This document shows, one piece after another, positions 43,601 to 51,677 of a stretch of 64,000 bases of DNA. The stretch is from assembly GCA_046292465.1 (NCBI GenBank), contig JBKBRB010000007.1, positions 48,974-112,973 of the forward strand, written 5' to 3'. This DNA comes from JANWWM01 sp046292465. GTDB lineage: Bacteria; Bacteroidota; Chlorobiia; Chlorobiales; Thermochlorobacteraceae. A model generated the notes under the pieces. That model worked only from the letters and a program-made list of their open reading frames with translations. It did no database searches and was not told the DNA's origin. The position numbers and the translations under genes are program-made. Each line of letters begins with the position of its first letter. Within the stretch, counting starts at the first letter, position 1.

Positions 43601-43685
43601 AGCACAAAACAATTCGCAGAAAACATGTTCTTTGACACACATTACATTTCAATGAACGGTTGTTCAAAACGAAAGGAGTATAACT

Positions 43686-44888
43686 ATGAACAGTGAAAGA
43701 AAACACGTGGTTGTAGTCGGCACAAACTTTGCAGGCTACACTGCGGCAATCGAGCTGAAAGAGATGCTCGGGAATCGGCACGACATTAGCGTGATTTCAC
43801 CGACGCACCAGTTTCTCTTTTATCCTTCGCTTATTTGGTTCCCATTTGGCATTCGCGAGGAAAAAGACATTACCTTTGATGTGCGTCCGATTTATCACAG
43901 CCACGACATTAAGTTTATTGAAGCGCGGGCAACACGCTTTGACCTCGAAAATCGCAAAGTCTTTCTCGAGCACGCAGAACCGGTTGAATACGACTACCTT
44001 GTCATTGCCACAGGCTTTGCGGTCGATTACGACTATGTGCCCGGCTTGCGCGAGCATGCATACTCTATCATCGGCATTAAGCAAGCCACACGCACCCGCG
44101 AAGCATGGCAAAAATTTTTGCAGAATCCCGGACCTGCAGCGGTCGTCTCGGTGCAAGGCACAGGCTGTTTCGGGGCTGCATATGAAATTCTCTTCAACAT
44201 ACGCTATCAACTTGCTAAGCACCATTTGAAAGAAAAAGCAACACTGACTTATATCTCGTCAGAACCGTATCCGGCGCACTTTGGCATCGGCGGTTTTGGC
44301 AACGCTGAGAAAATGTGCGAGATGCTCTTTAAGTTTTACCATATCGATAGCCGCTTCAATGTCTCTGTAAAAGAGTTTTTACCTGACGGTATTTTGTTAG
44401 ACACCGGCGAAAAAATTCCATCTGTCTTTACGATTGCCATTCCGCGATTCCTTGGTGCTGAGTGCGTGCGCAATACGCCCGGACTTGGCAATGCAATGGG
44501 CTTTATTGAAGTCGGCAACGATTATCGCCATCCGAAATATCCCGAAGTGTATGTGGTCGGAGCCGCTGTCGATGTCAAACTTCCTGAACAAACGGATAAA
44601 CCATGTGGCGTGCCGAAAACGGGGTATCCCTCGGAACAAATGGCAAAAATTGCAGCTAAAAATATCGTGGCAGATATTAAGAAATTGCCCAAACGCTACG
44701 AACTTCCGTTTGCAGAAATCAACGCGCTTTGCATCATGGACACCGGCAACATGGGCATGATGATTGTCGGCGACCACATGCTCACGCCGCGCGAACACGA
44801 GTTCATTATTCCCGGTCCCGAAGCGCACTGGGCAAAAGTCGCATTTGAAAAGTATTTCATGTTCACGCGCAAACACGCTATCGTGTAA
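43686..44888 (+). CDS. Sulfide:quinone-oxidoreductase-like FAD protein
   Basis: 400 residues of the pyridine-nucleotide-disulfide (SQR/FCC) fold. FAD-binding GTNFAGYTAA (12-21), 'LVIATGF' and 'PKTGYPSEQMA' (310-320) are visible. Cysteines are at 161 (QGTGCFG), 211, 260, 307 (KPCGV) and 349; Cys161 and a second Cys are likely catalytic, but the full three-Cys arrangement of classical SQR is not certain. AAAGGAG lies seven bases before the start. It probably oxidises sulfide or a thiol to sulfane sulfur and reduces quinone, feeding the persulfide dioxygenase. NAD(P)H:quinone-type activity is the main alternative. Confidence 0.75.
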   Translation: MNSERKHVVVVGTNFAGYTAAIELKEMLGNRHDISVISPTHQFLFYPSLIWFPFGIREEKDITFDVRPIYHSHDIKFIEARATRFDLENRKVFLEHAEPVEYDYLVIATGFAVDYDYVPGLREHAYSIIGIKQATRTREAWQKFLQNPGPAAVVSVQGTGCFGAAYEILFNIRYQLAKHHLKEKATLTYISSEPYPAHFGIGGFGNAEKMCEMLFKFYHIDSRFNVSVKEFLPDGILLDTGEKIPSVFTIAIPRFLGAECVRNTPGLGNAMGFIEVGNDYRHPKYPEVYVVGAAVDVKLPEQTDKPCGVPKTGYPSEQMAKIAAKNIVADIKKLPKRYELPFAEINALCIMDTGNMGMMIVGDHMLTPREHEFIIPGPEAHWAKVAFEKYFMFTRKHAIV

Positions 44889-44922
44889 CCGTATTTTTTC
44901 TAAACCTTATTCTACTACGACC

Positions 44923-45294
44923 ATGACAACGCCATTAACCTACGAAACCTTCAAAACGAAGGTCTTCGACTTCGAGAAAAATCAAGAGTGGAAATTTGAA
45001 GGCGATAAGCCTTGCCTCATCGATTTCTGGGCGGCGTGGTGCGGACCGTGTCGCATGATTGCACCCGTTTTGGAAGAACTTTCCGAAGAGTATAAAGACC
45101 AAATCAACATCTATAAGGTCAATACCGAAGAAGAACCCGAACTTGCCGCCATGTTCGGCATTCGCTCGATTCCGTCGCTTCTCTTTGTGCCGCTGAATGG
45201 CAAGCCGCAAATGGCAGCAGGCGCGTTACCAAAGCACGTTTTGAAAGAAATCATCGATAGAGAACTGCTCGGTCGAAAAATTATTACGATTTGA
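44923..45294 (+). CDS. Thioredoxin
   Basis: 123 residues from ATG 44923, with WCGPC (Cys40, Cys43), FWAAWC and the cis-Pro segment 'GIRSIPSLLFV'. No signal peptide, so it is cytosolic. It likely reduces the peroxiredoxin, rhodanese and persulfide products of the cluster. The longer frame reaching back to 44764 overlaps the upstream gene and is not used. Located 34 bp after the SQR-like gene. Confidence 0.95.
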   Translation: MTTPLTYETFKTKVFDFEKNQEWKFEGDKPCLIDFWAAWCGPCRMIAPVLEELSEEYKDQINIYKVNTEEEPELAAMFGIRSIPSLLFVPLNGKPQMAAGALPKHVLKEIIDRELLGRKIITI

Positions 45295-45369
45295 GCAGAG
45301 ACTGTGCGACAGTTTTTCAATCAACTTTTTCAAGAATCTTTAACAAATCAATCTTTCAAGCAATAACAA

Positions 45370-45867
45370 ATGGCTCTTTCGTTCAAAGACTGGATTGCGC
45401 GTTTTACTCGCACAAAGCAAGAAGACCAAAATACGCCGAGCACTGAGTCTGAACCGGTGCCTGTGCTTCCTGAAAGTGTCGACCCTGTGGAAGCCGAAGC
45501 CGCAGGGTTGAACTTTCACTCTGCTATCGTCAGTCATCAAAACTGGAAAGTTCGATTCAGGGCGATGATTGATAGCGGCGTTACCGAAGCCTTAAATCCT
45601 GATGTAATTGCAGAGGATAACCAATGCGCTGTGGGCAAATGGATTTATGGCACAGCAAAGGAACAATTTGGCACTCACCCGCTTTTGGAAAAACTGCGTG
45701 GCGACCATGCATTCTTTCATACTTGTGCCAGCCGCGTTTTGGTGATGATTATTCGCGGTGAAAAACAAAAAGCCTTGCAAGAAATTGAGCGCGGTGCATA
45801 TGCGCGTGCCTCAAATGATGTGATTATGGATTTAGCCATGTTCTACAAAACCGTTAAAACGGATTGA
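45370..45867 (+). CDS. CZB-domain protein with intact zinc ligands
   Basis: 165 residues. After a variable 45-residue N-terminus the CZB fold has all four ligands in their usual order: His56 (SHQNW), Cys86 (CAVGKW) and H113xxxH117 (DHAFFH). In described CZB proteins the zinc-bound Cys reacts with hypochlorite or responds to zinc. Here the domain stands alone without a chemoreceptor or diguanylate cyclase partner. The stop is one base from the ATG of the next CZB gene, so they are coupled. The role in the sulfur/oxidant cluster is inferred. Confidence 0.85.
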   Translation: MALSFKDWIARFTRTKQEDQNTPSTESEPVPVLPESVDPVEAEAAGLNFHSAIVSHQNWKVRFRAMIDSGVTEALNPDVIAEDNQCAVGKWIYGTAKEQFGTHPLLEKLRGDHAFFHTCASRVLVMIIRGEKQKALQEIERGAYARASNDVIMDLAMFYKTVKTD

Positions 45868-45868
45868 A

Positions 45869-46261
45869 ATGCAAGAGAAAAAAATACGCTCTGCCCCGAT
45901 TGATATTGCACTTGTTAAAGCCATGCACTTGACTTGGAAAATGCGCGTGCGCTCTGCGTTGAGCGGCGTATCGGATTGGAAAGATGTCTATACCGACGCA
46001 CCTGAAAAAAGTGACATCGGTAAATGGATTCAAGAGTTCGGCATGTGGAAGTATCAAAACGAACCCATCTTTGAGATGTTCGTCAAGCAACATCACTTGC
46101 TGCATGATATTGCGCACAGAATCTACCAACTCTCAATCTCAAACCGACACGAAGAGGCACGCGCACTGCTTTCCGAATTAGACAAAGCCTCTGATGATTT
46201 TCTCAAACTCATTGATACTTACAAAACTGTGTTAGATGCTTACAAGCAATCCGTCAGTTGA
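45869..46261 (+). CDS. CZB-like protein with Cys replaced by Ser
   Basis: 130 residues. It aligns closely with the protein at 35511 (APIDIALVKAMHLTWKM) and with the CZB protein just upstream. His20 and H75xxxH79 are kept, but the Cys is Ser48 (KSDIGKW), so it could still bind zinc while losing the reactive thiol. Start overlaps nothing; it follows the intact CZB gene with one base between. It overlaps the downstream methyltransferase by 26 bp. Function unknown; possible non-reactive partner of the intact copy. Confidence 0.8.
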   Translation: MQEKKIRSAPIDIALVKAMHLTWKMRVRSALSGVSDWKDVYTDAPEKSDIGKWIQEFGMWKYQNEPIFEMFVKQHHLLHDIAHRIYQLSISNRHEEARALLSELDKASDDFLKLIDTYKTVLDAYKQSVS

Positions 46262-46850
46262 ACACTGGAACACCCGCTATTCGGAAAGTGGATACGCTTA
46301 TGGCAAAGAGCCGAATACATTTTTAGCGGCTCATTTTGCAAGTATTCCAAAAGGCAAGGTGCTTGTACTTGCAGATGGCGAGGGGCGAAACGGCGTTTTT
46401 CTTGCCTTGCAAGGCTACACTGTTACATCGGTGGATTGGTCTATCGTCGGTCTTGAAAAAGCACGCGCGCTTGCAAAAGAAAAACAGGTAACATTGACAA
46501 CAGTGTTGTGCGACCTTGAAGCGTTTCAGATTCAGCCTAATGAATGGTCGGGCATTGTTTCAATCTTTTGTCACTTGCCAAAACCTTTGCGGCAGCGTGT
46601 GCATCGCGCTTGTGTTCAAGGCTTACAGCACGGCGGCGTGTTTCTTCTCGAAGCCTATTCACCGAAACAGTTGCAATTCGGTACAGGCGGACCGAAGACC
46701 GAAGAACTCCTAATGCAATTAGATGATGTAAAGTCTGAACTCGATGGCTTATCGTTTGAACTTGCTCACGAAATTGAACGCGATGTGATTGAGGGCAAGT
46801 ATCATACAGGCAGAGCATCTGTTATTGAGATTATCGCCAAAAAACTTTAA
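46236..46850 (+). CDS. SAM-dependent methyltransferase (TehB-like)
   Basis: 204 residues of a class I methyltransferase. The SAM-binding motif is VLVLADGEGRNGVFLAL (about residues 42-58), followed by 'TSVDWSI' and 'GIVSIFCHLP'. The N-terminus 'WNTRYSESGYAYGKEPN' is the pattern of TehB-like enzymes that methylate tellurite or other soft nucleophiles. In this cluster a small thiol or sulfur species is a possible substrate. It overlaps the previous gene by 26 bp and is followed two bases later by DUF6132. Confidence 0.85.
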   Translation: MLTSNPSVEHWNTRYSESGYAYGKEPNTFLAAHFASIPKGKVLVLADGEGRNGVFLALQGYTVTSVDWSIVGLEKARALAKEKQVTLTTVLCDLEAFQIQPNEWSGIVSIFCHLPKPLRQRVHRACVQGLQHGGVFLLEAYSPKQLQFGTGGPKTEELLMQLDDVKSELDGLSFELAHEIERDVIEGKYHTGRASVIEIIAKKL

Positions 46851-46852
46851 CC

Positions 46853-47056
46853 ATGATGAACATTCATTGGCTTAAACTCGGTGTATTTCTTGCACTTGGC
46901 GCACTTGGTGGATTTGCTTACTACTACTTCATTGGTTGCACAAGCGGCACGTGTGCCATTACCAGCAATCCCTACATCAGCACAGGCTACGGCGCGCTTA
47001 TCGGCGCAGTGTTAGGTTGGGATACCAAGAACGCGAAAACTACAAACGACGCATGA
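46853..47056 (+). CDS. DUF6132 family small membrane protein
   Basis: 67 residues: one N-terminal helix (about 8-26), then the motif GCTSGTCAITSNPYISTGYGA, which is the DUF6132 signature, and a second hydrophobic stretch. Two conserved cysteines (about 29 and 34) may face the periplasm. It overlaps tlpA-like gene by ATGA and starts two bases after the methyltransferase. Function is unknown; DUF6132 proteins occur next to thiol and rhodanese genes. Confidence 0.85.
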   Translation: MMNIHWLKLGVFLALGALGGFAYYYFIGCTSGTCAITSNPYISTGYGALIGAVLGWDTKNAKTTNDA

Positions 47057-47586
47057 AAAAACTGCTTTCGTGGATTCTGCCGCTTGGGCTTGCAGTCGGC
47101 GCAGGGCTATTGCTTTCAAAATATGTTGTCGTTCCGCTGCTTCAGCCCAAACCAACTGCGGAAGCCTTTGCGCAAGCACCGCTTTTTTCGGTTCAAACGC
47201 TTGAGGGTAAAACACTTTCACTTTCCGACCTCAAAGGCAAAGGCGTGATTGTGAATTTTTGGGCGACATGGTGTCCGCCTTGCCGCGCTGAAATTCCTGA
47301 AATGATTGCGCTGCAAAAAGAATATGGCGAGCAGTTTACTTTTATCGGCGTTGCCATAAATGACCAAGAAGACAGAGTCAAAGCCTTTGTGACGCAAAAA
47401 GGGCTCAACTATCCCGTCGCGATGGACAACGGTCTTTCTGCGCTTTACGGCAAACTCATTCAAGGTGGCTTGAAAAGCATTCCCACTTCATTTGCGATTG
47501 ATAAAAACGGCAACATCGTCGATGTGATTGTCGGCATGGCAGATAAAGCCAAGTTTGAAGCCATGATTAAGAAAACACTTAACTAA
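47053..47586 (+). CDS. TlpA/ResA-like thioredoxin-fold protein
   Basis: 177 residues. A signal anchor (about 5-25) exposes a thioredoxin fold with WCPPC (in FWATWCPPCRAE) and 'GLKSIPTSFAIDKNG' to the periplasm. TlpA/ResA proteins reduce disulfides for cytochrome c maturation or periplasmic thiol enzymes, which fits the haem proteins and persulfide chemistry of this cluster. Coupled by ATGA to the DUF6132 gene and 11 bp from the next gene. Confidence 0.9.
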   Translation: MKKLLSWILPLGLAVGAGLLLSKYVVVPLLQPKPTAEAFAQAPLFSVQTLEGKTLSLSDLKGKGVIVNFWATWCPPCRAEIPEMIALQKEYGEQFTFIGVAINDQEDRVKAFVTQKGLNYPVAMDNGLSALYGKLIQGGLKSIPTSFAIDKNGNIVDVIVGMADKAKFEAMIKKTLN

Positions 47587-47597
47587 CGGAGGTTTGA

Positions 47598-48224
47598 ATG
47601 AAGCGAACAGTTTTTCTGCTTGTGGCAGGTTTAATTCTGCTCAATGCCTGCTCGTCCAACAAGCAAGAGTCAAAAGAAGCAAAGCCATTGGTGCAAGTGC
47701 AATCGCTTTCGGCATCAGATTCAGCGAAGTATCTCGAACTTGGCGATGATTTAGTGAGCACCACGAAGCAAAAAATTAGCACCACGCTGGTTGAGGCGAT
47801 GGAAAAAGGCGGCGTGAAGTATGCGGCGCAGTTTTGTAATCTTGCGGCGTATCCGATTGTCGACTCGCTCTCAACGGTTCACAACGCTCGTATTCGGCGC
47901 GTTTCCGATAAGCCGCGCAATCCGAAAGATGCGATGGACGACGAAGAGCAAAAAGTCTTTGCCATGTTTGCGGCACAATTGCAACAGCCTGATGCTGAAA
48001 TAAAGCCGATTCTCATGCAGCACCGTGATGGCTCGGTGGGCTACTACACGCCGATTAAAATTTCCATGCCGACTTGCCTCAAGTGCCATGGCGAAGTTGG
48101 AAAAGATGTAAAGCCAGAAGATTATGCGGAGATAAAAAAACTTTATCCAAACGACAATGCTGTCGGCTATAAGCAAGGTGATTTGCGTGGCATGTTCAGC
48201 ATTCGTTTTGCAAAAGCGCATTGA
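47598..48224 (+). CDS. DUF3365 (Tll0287-like) haem lipoprotein
   Basis: 208 residues with a lipoprotein signal (LLNACSS, Cys 18). The DUF3365 domain includes 'AAQFCNLAAYPIVDSLS', 'RNPKDAMDDEEQKVF', 'GSVGYYTPI' and the haem-binding CLKCH at about residues 155-159. Tll0287-like proteins bind a single c-type haem and may sense or handle redox signals at the membrane. GGAGG is six bases upstream of the ATG. Placement after TlpA suggests help in haem maturation. Confidence 0.85.
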   Translation: MKRTVFLLVAGLILLNACSSNKQESKEAKPLVQVQSLSASDSAKYLELGDDLVSTTKQKISTTLVEAMEKGGVKYAAQFCNLAAYPIVDSLSTVHNARIRRVSDKPRNPKDAMDDEEQKVFAMFAAQLQQPDAEIKPILMQHRDGSVGYYTPIKISMPTCLKCHGEVGKDVKPEDYAEIKKLYPNDNAVGYKQGDLRGMFSIRFAKAH

Positions 48225-48264
48225 TTTCAAAAAGGAGTTTTTTCACTAACCAAACTCTAATTCA

Positions 48265-48579
48265 ATGATGTTCAATTTTTTCTCTAAGCCAACTTATCCG
48301 ACCATTTCACCAAGTGCTTTGAAGGAGCGTTTGAAGAAAGAAAAACTCGTGCTGCTCGATGTGCGTGAGCCATATGAGCATGCCGAAAAAAATATCCCCA
48401 ACTCGATTCTCATTCCGCTGGGCACACTGCCGCAGCGCGTGCAAGAATTAGAGCCATACAAGCACGAGGAAATTATCGTCTATTGTCGTAGCGGCAATCG
48501 CAGTGGGCAGGCGTGTGAGTATTTGCAAAAGTTAGGCTTCAAAGCGACGAATCTCGAGGGCGGTATGTTGGCTTGGTAA
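48265..48579 (+). CDS. Single-domain rhodanese sulfurtransferase
   Basis: 104 residues with the active loop YCRSGNRSGQA (Cys about 76) and 'LLDVREPYEHAEKNIPNSILIPLG'. It is a cytosolic sulfane-sulfur transferase or persulfide carrier of the GlpE/PspE type. 40 bp after the DUF3365 gene and 25 bp before osmC; a Shine-Dalgarno AAGGAG lies upstream in the spacer. Confidence 0.95.
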   Translation: MMFNFFSKPTYPTISPSALKERLKKEKLVLLDVREPYEHAEKNIPNSILIPLGTLPQRVQELEPYKHEEIIVYCRSGNRSGQACEYLQKLGFKATNLEGGMLAW

Positions 48580-48604
48580 CTCTTCAAACACAAGGAGAAT
48601 AACC

Positions 48605-49024
48605 ATGAAAGCAACGGTTATCTACGATGGGAAGTATCCCATGCGAGGTTACAATGAGCGTGGCAACGAAACGCTCTTTGAGCCGTCGCCTGACCATGGC
48701 GGAAGTGGCAATGTTGCAACGCCGATGGAAATTTTCTTGCAATCGGCGGCGGCTTGCTCTATGGTCGATGTGGTCTCGATTCTTGAAAAAAAACGCAAGC
48801 ATATTACTGACCTCAAAATTTTCGTTGATTCAGAGCGCGCCGAAGAGCACCCGAAAATTTTCACGAAGGTGAAATTTCGTTACGAGCTTACAAGTCCTGA
48901 TGCGGAACTTGCAGACTTGGAGCGTTCAGTTGAGCTTTCTATGACGAAGTATTGCAGTGTTTCGGGCACGCTCAAAAAAAGTGGGTGCGTGGTCGAGTAT
49001 GAATCGGTGGTGAAACGGGGATAA
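48605..49024 (+). CDS. OsmC/Ohr family peroxiredoxin-like protein
   Basis: 139 residues with the two conserved cysteines of the family (SAAACSMVD, about residue 44, and KYCSVSGTL, about 117). OsmC/Ohr proteins reduce organic hydroperoxides and, in some cases, polysulfides. AAGGAG is eight bases upstream of the ATG. It is the last gene of the cluster; it converges on topA with a 13-bp gap. Confidence 0.9.
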   Translation: MKATVIYDGKYPMRGYNERGNETLFEPSPDHGGSGNVATPMEIFLQSAAACSMVDVVSILEKKRKHITDLKIFVDSERAEEHPKIFTKVKFRYELTSPDAELADLERSVELSMTKYCSVSGTLKKSGCVVEYESVVKRG

Positions 49025-49037
49025 ACGAGGGAAGTTT

Positions 49038-51527
49038 CTAAAACGGCTCGTCGTCGTTTGCGCTTACTTCAGCACTCACGGGCTCGCTCGTCTCGCTCGG
49101 CATTTGTTGATTGTAAATCGCAACTAAATCATCGACCTTCATATTCAAGTCGAGCGGCGAGCCATCGAGCATTTTAATTTCCACAGTTGGATACTGCTTT
49201 TCGTGTTCGCGATACATTGCTTCATATTTCGCTAATTCGGCTTCGCCTTTTTCTTCGCCAAATTGCTTCCACGAGCGTGTGCCTCTGCACTTCGGGAATC
49301 GCGTGCAACTAAACCATAAGCCGCGTTTGCTATCGCGCAAAAACATCGGCGCGTTGCACTTTGGACAACTCACTTCGGTTTCAAGTGGCGGCGTTTTAGG
49401 CGGTGCAACTCGTCCGTTTTTGTCAAGGTTCAAAATCGCATCGCAGGTCGGATAGTTACTGCAGGCGAGAAACTTGCCGAACTTGCCGACGCGCACGACC
49501 ATTCGTCCCGTTTCACACTTGTAGCAATGAATACCTGTTTCTTGCGGTGCAGATTTTTTCACCGTAATGGGCTTAATGTTCTTGCACTTCGGATAACGCG
49601 AGCATCCAAGAAACTTCCCCGACTTCGTCCATTTGACAATCATTTTTCCTTCGTGGCATACATCGCAAGTTTCAGCGTTGTCGTTAATCGGCAGAATTGG
49701 GTCTTTGGAGCGAAGTTGCAGGGCTTTCTCGAATGGCAGATAAAATTCGTCCAAGAGTTTTTCGTAATCGGTTTCACCGGCGGCGACTTTATCTAAATCG
49801 CTTTCCATTTTCGCCGTGAATTCTGTGTTGAAGAGTTCGGAAAAGTTCGCCACAAGAATTTTGGAGACATCTTTGCCAAGTTCCGTTGGGAAGAGCCTAC
49901 GATTTCGGTTTTCAACATAGCCGCGCTCGACAAGCGTTGAGAGAATCGAGGCGTAAGTTGACGGGCGACCAATGCCGTAATTATCGAGCTCTTTGACCAA
50001 ACTTGCTTCGCTATATCGTGCAGGCGGCTTGGTGAAGTGTTGCGTTTCTTTCAAGTTGGAAAGGCGCATCGGGTCTTTTTCCGCAAGATTTTTCGGCAGG
50101 ATAGACCCTTTTTCTTCTTCCGTATCGTCGTCTTTGGTGGATTTTTTTTCTTCGTAATCGAGTTCGCGTGCGTCGCCATATACTTTCAGGAATCCCTCGA
50201 AGAGCACCACGCTTCCTGTGGCTCTAAACAAAAATTCTTTTTGCTCATCGGCAATATCGACGCTGGTTTGCTCTAACTCTGCTGCCGACATCTGCGAAGC
50301 GACAAAGCGTTTCCAAATCAGGTCATAGAGTTTGAACTGCTCTTTGGTGAGAAATTTTTCTACGGCTTTTGGCGTGCGGTCGACGCTGGTCGGACGAATG
50401 GCTTCGTGCGCATCTTGCGCAGATTCCGAAGTCTTGAATTGTGTAGCAAATTCAGGCACGAAGTCTTTTCCGAAGTGTTGTACAATGAAGTCTCGCGCTT
50501 CTGCTTGCGCTTCTTTGCTAATGCGTTTGGAGTCGGTGCGCATGTAGGTAATTAAACCCGTTGCGCCTTCGCCGCCGAGTTCAATGCCTTCATAGAGTTG
50601 TTGCGCAATCCGCATCGTTTGCTTTGAGCCATAGCCGAGTTGGTTCGAAGCGGCTTGTTGCAAGAGCGATGTTGTGAAGGGCGACGGCGGATTGCGCCGA
50701 ACCTTTCGCTTCTTGATTTCAAGAATTGAGTATAAACGCGCTTTGATTTTTTCGGCGGTGGCTTTCGCGTCGGCTTCGTTGGTCAGTTCAAAATCTTTGC
50801 CGTTAATTTTGACAAGTTTGGCTGTAACCGTGTCGCCGCTCTTTGTGGTGAAGTCAGCATAAATCGTCCAATACTCTTTCGGTTTGAACGCCTCGATTTC
50901 GGCTTCACGCTCGCAGATTAAGCGTAGGGCAACGGATTGCACGCGCCCTGCTGAAAGCCCACGCAAAACCGTATTCCATAAAAACGGACTGACTTTATAG
51001 CCGACGATTTTATCCAACGCCTGCCGCGCCTGTTGTGAGCGAACTAGTTTGTAATCAATTTCACGCGGATGCTCAATCGCTTCGCGAACAGCCTTCTGCG
51101 TAATTTCATTAAAGAGCACACGGCGAATCGGCTTGCGTGCTTCTTCCACTTCGTTGGCAATATGCCATGCAATGGCTTCGCCTTCGCGGTCGGGGTCGGT
51201 CGCTAAAAAAATCTCGCTCGATTCCTTCGCTAACTTTTTCATATCGCGCACAATTTTCTCTTTGCCTTCAATCGTTTCGTAGCGCGGCTCGTAGTGATGC
51301 TCAAAATCAAGTCCAATTTCTTTTTTTGGTAATTCTTTAATGTGCCCGACAGAGGCGAACACCGTGAAGTCTTTGCCGAGATATTTATTAATCGTCTTTG
51401 CTTTTGAAGGCGATTCGACAATCACCAACCGCTTGCCTTTGGCGTCGGGCGTTGGATAGTCAGCAAACTTTTTGGAGGAAGTCGCCTTCGATTTCGCAGA
51501 TGTTGAAGAACTTTTTTTCGTTGCCAT
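49038..51527 (-). CDS. topA: DNA topoisomerase I
   Basis: 829 residues. After a short Ser/Lys-rich N-terminus the TOPRIM domain (about 33-150) has 'VESPSKAKTI' and 'DPDREGEAIAWHI'; the catalytic Tyr is in GLITYMRTDS (about 338). Three C-terminal zinc-ribbon repeats are seen (CDVC...CSRYPKC, CYKC...CSNYPTC, CPKC...CTRFPKC) and then an acidic tail. It relaxes negative supercoils. It is a single gene with the usual bacterial arrangement. Confidence 0.97.
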   Translation of the reverse strand: MATKKSSSTSAKSKATSSKKFADYPTPDAKGKRLVIVESPSKAKTINKYLGKDFTVFASVGHIKELPKKEIGLDFEHHYEPRYETIEGKEKIVRDMKKLAKESSEIFLATDPDREGEAIAWHIANEVEEARKPIRRVLFNEITQKAVREAIEHPREIDYKLVRSQQARQALDKIVGYKVSPFLWNTVLRGLSAGRVQSVALRLICEREAEIEAFKPKEYWTIYADFTTKSGDTVTAKLVKINGKDFELTNEADAKATAEKIKARLYSILEIKKRKVRRNPPSPFTTSLLQQAASNQLGYGSKQTMRIAQQLYEGIELGGEGATGLITYMRTDSKRISKEAQAEARDFIVQHFGKDFVPEFATQFKTSESAQDAHEAIRPTSVDRTPKAVEKFLTKEQFKLYDLIWKRFVASQMSAAELEQTSVDIADEQKEFLFRATGSVVLFEGFLKVYGDARELDYEEKKSTKDDDTEEEKGSILPKNLAEKDPMRLSNLKETQHFTKPPARYSEASLVKELDNYGIGRPSTYASILSTLVERGYVENRNRRLFPTELGKDVSKILVANFSELFNTEFTAKMESDLDKVAAGETDYEKLLDEFYLPFEKALQLRSKDPILPINDNAETCDVCHEGKMIVKWTKSGKFLGCSRYPKCKNIKPITVKKSAPQETGIHCYKCETGRMVVRVGKFGKFLACSNYPTCDAILNLDKNGRVAPPKTPPLETEVSCPKCNAPMFLRDSKRGLWFSCTRFPKCRGTRSWKQFGEEKGEAELAKYEAMYREHEKQYPTVEIKMLDGSPLDLNMKVDDLVAIYNQQMPSETSEPVSAEVSANDDEPF

Positions 51528-51677
51528 ATCGCGTTAATGTTCGGTTTGAAGTCACCACACTTAATCTGTTGCGAACAGTCGTTTCAGCAATTTGCTATGT
51601 TGGCTTATTCATTTAAGGGTTGCAAAAAAAAGGAAGTCAAGCGAAAAAACAAATCCCGATGCGTCGCTTGTCGAGAT

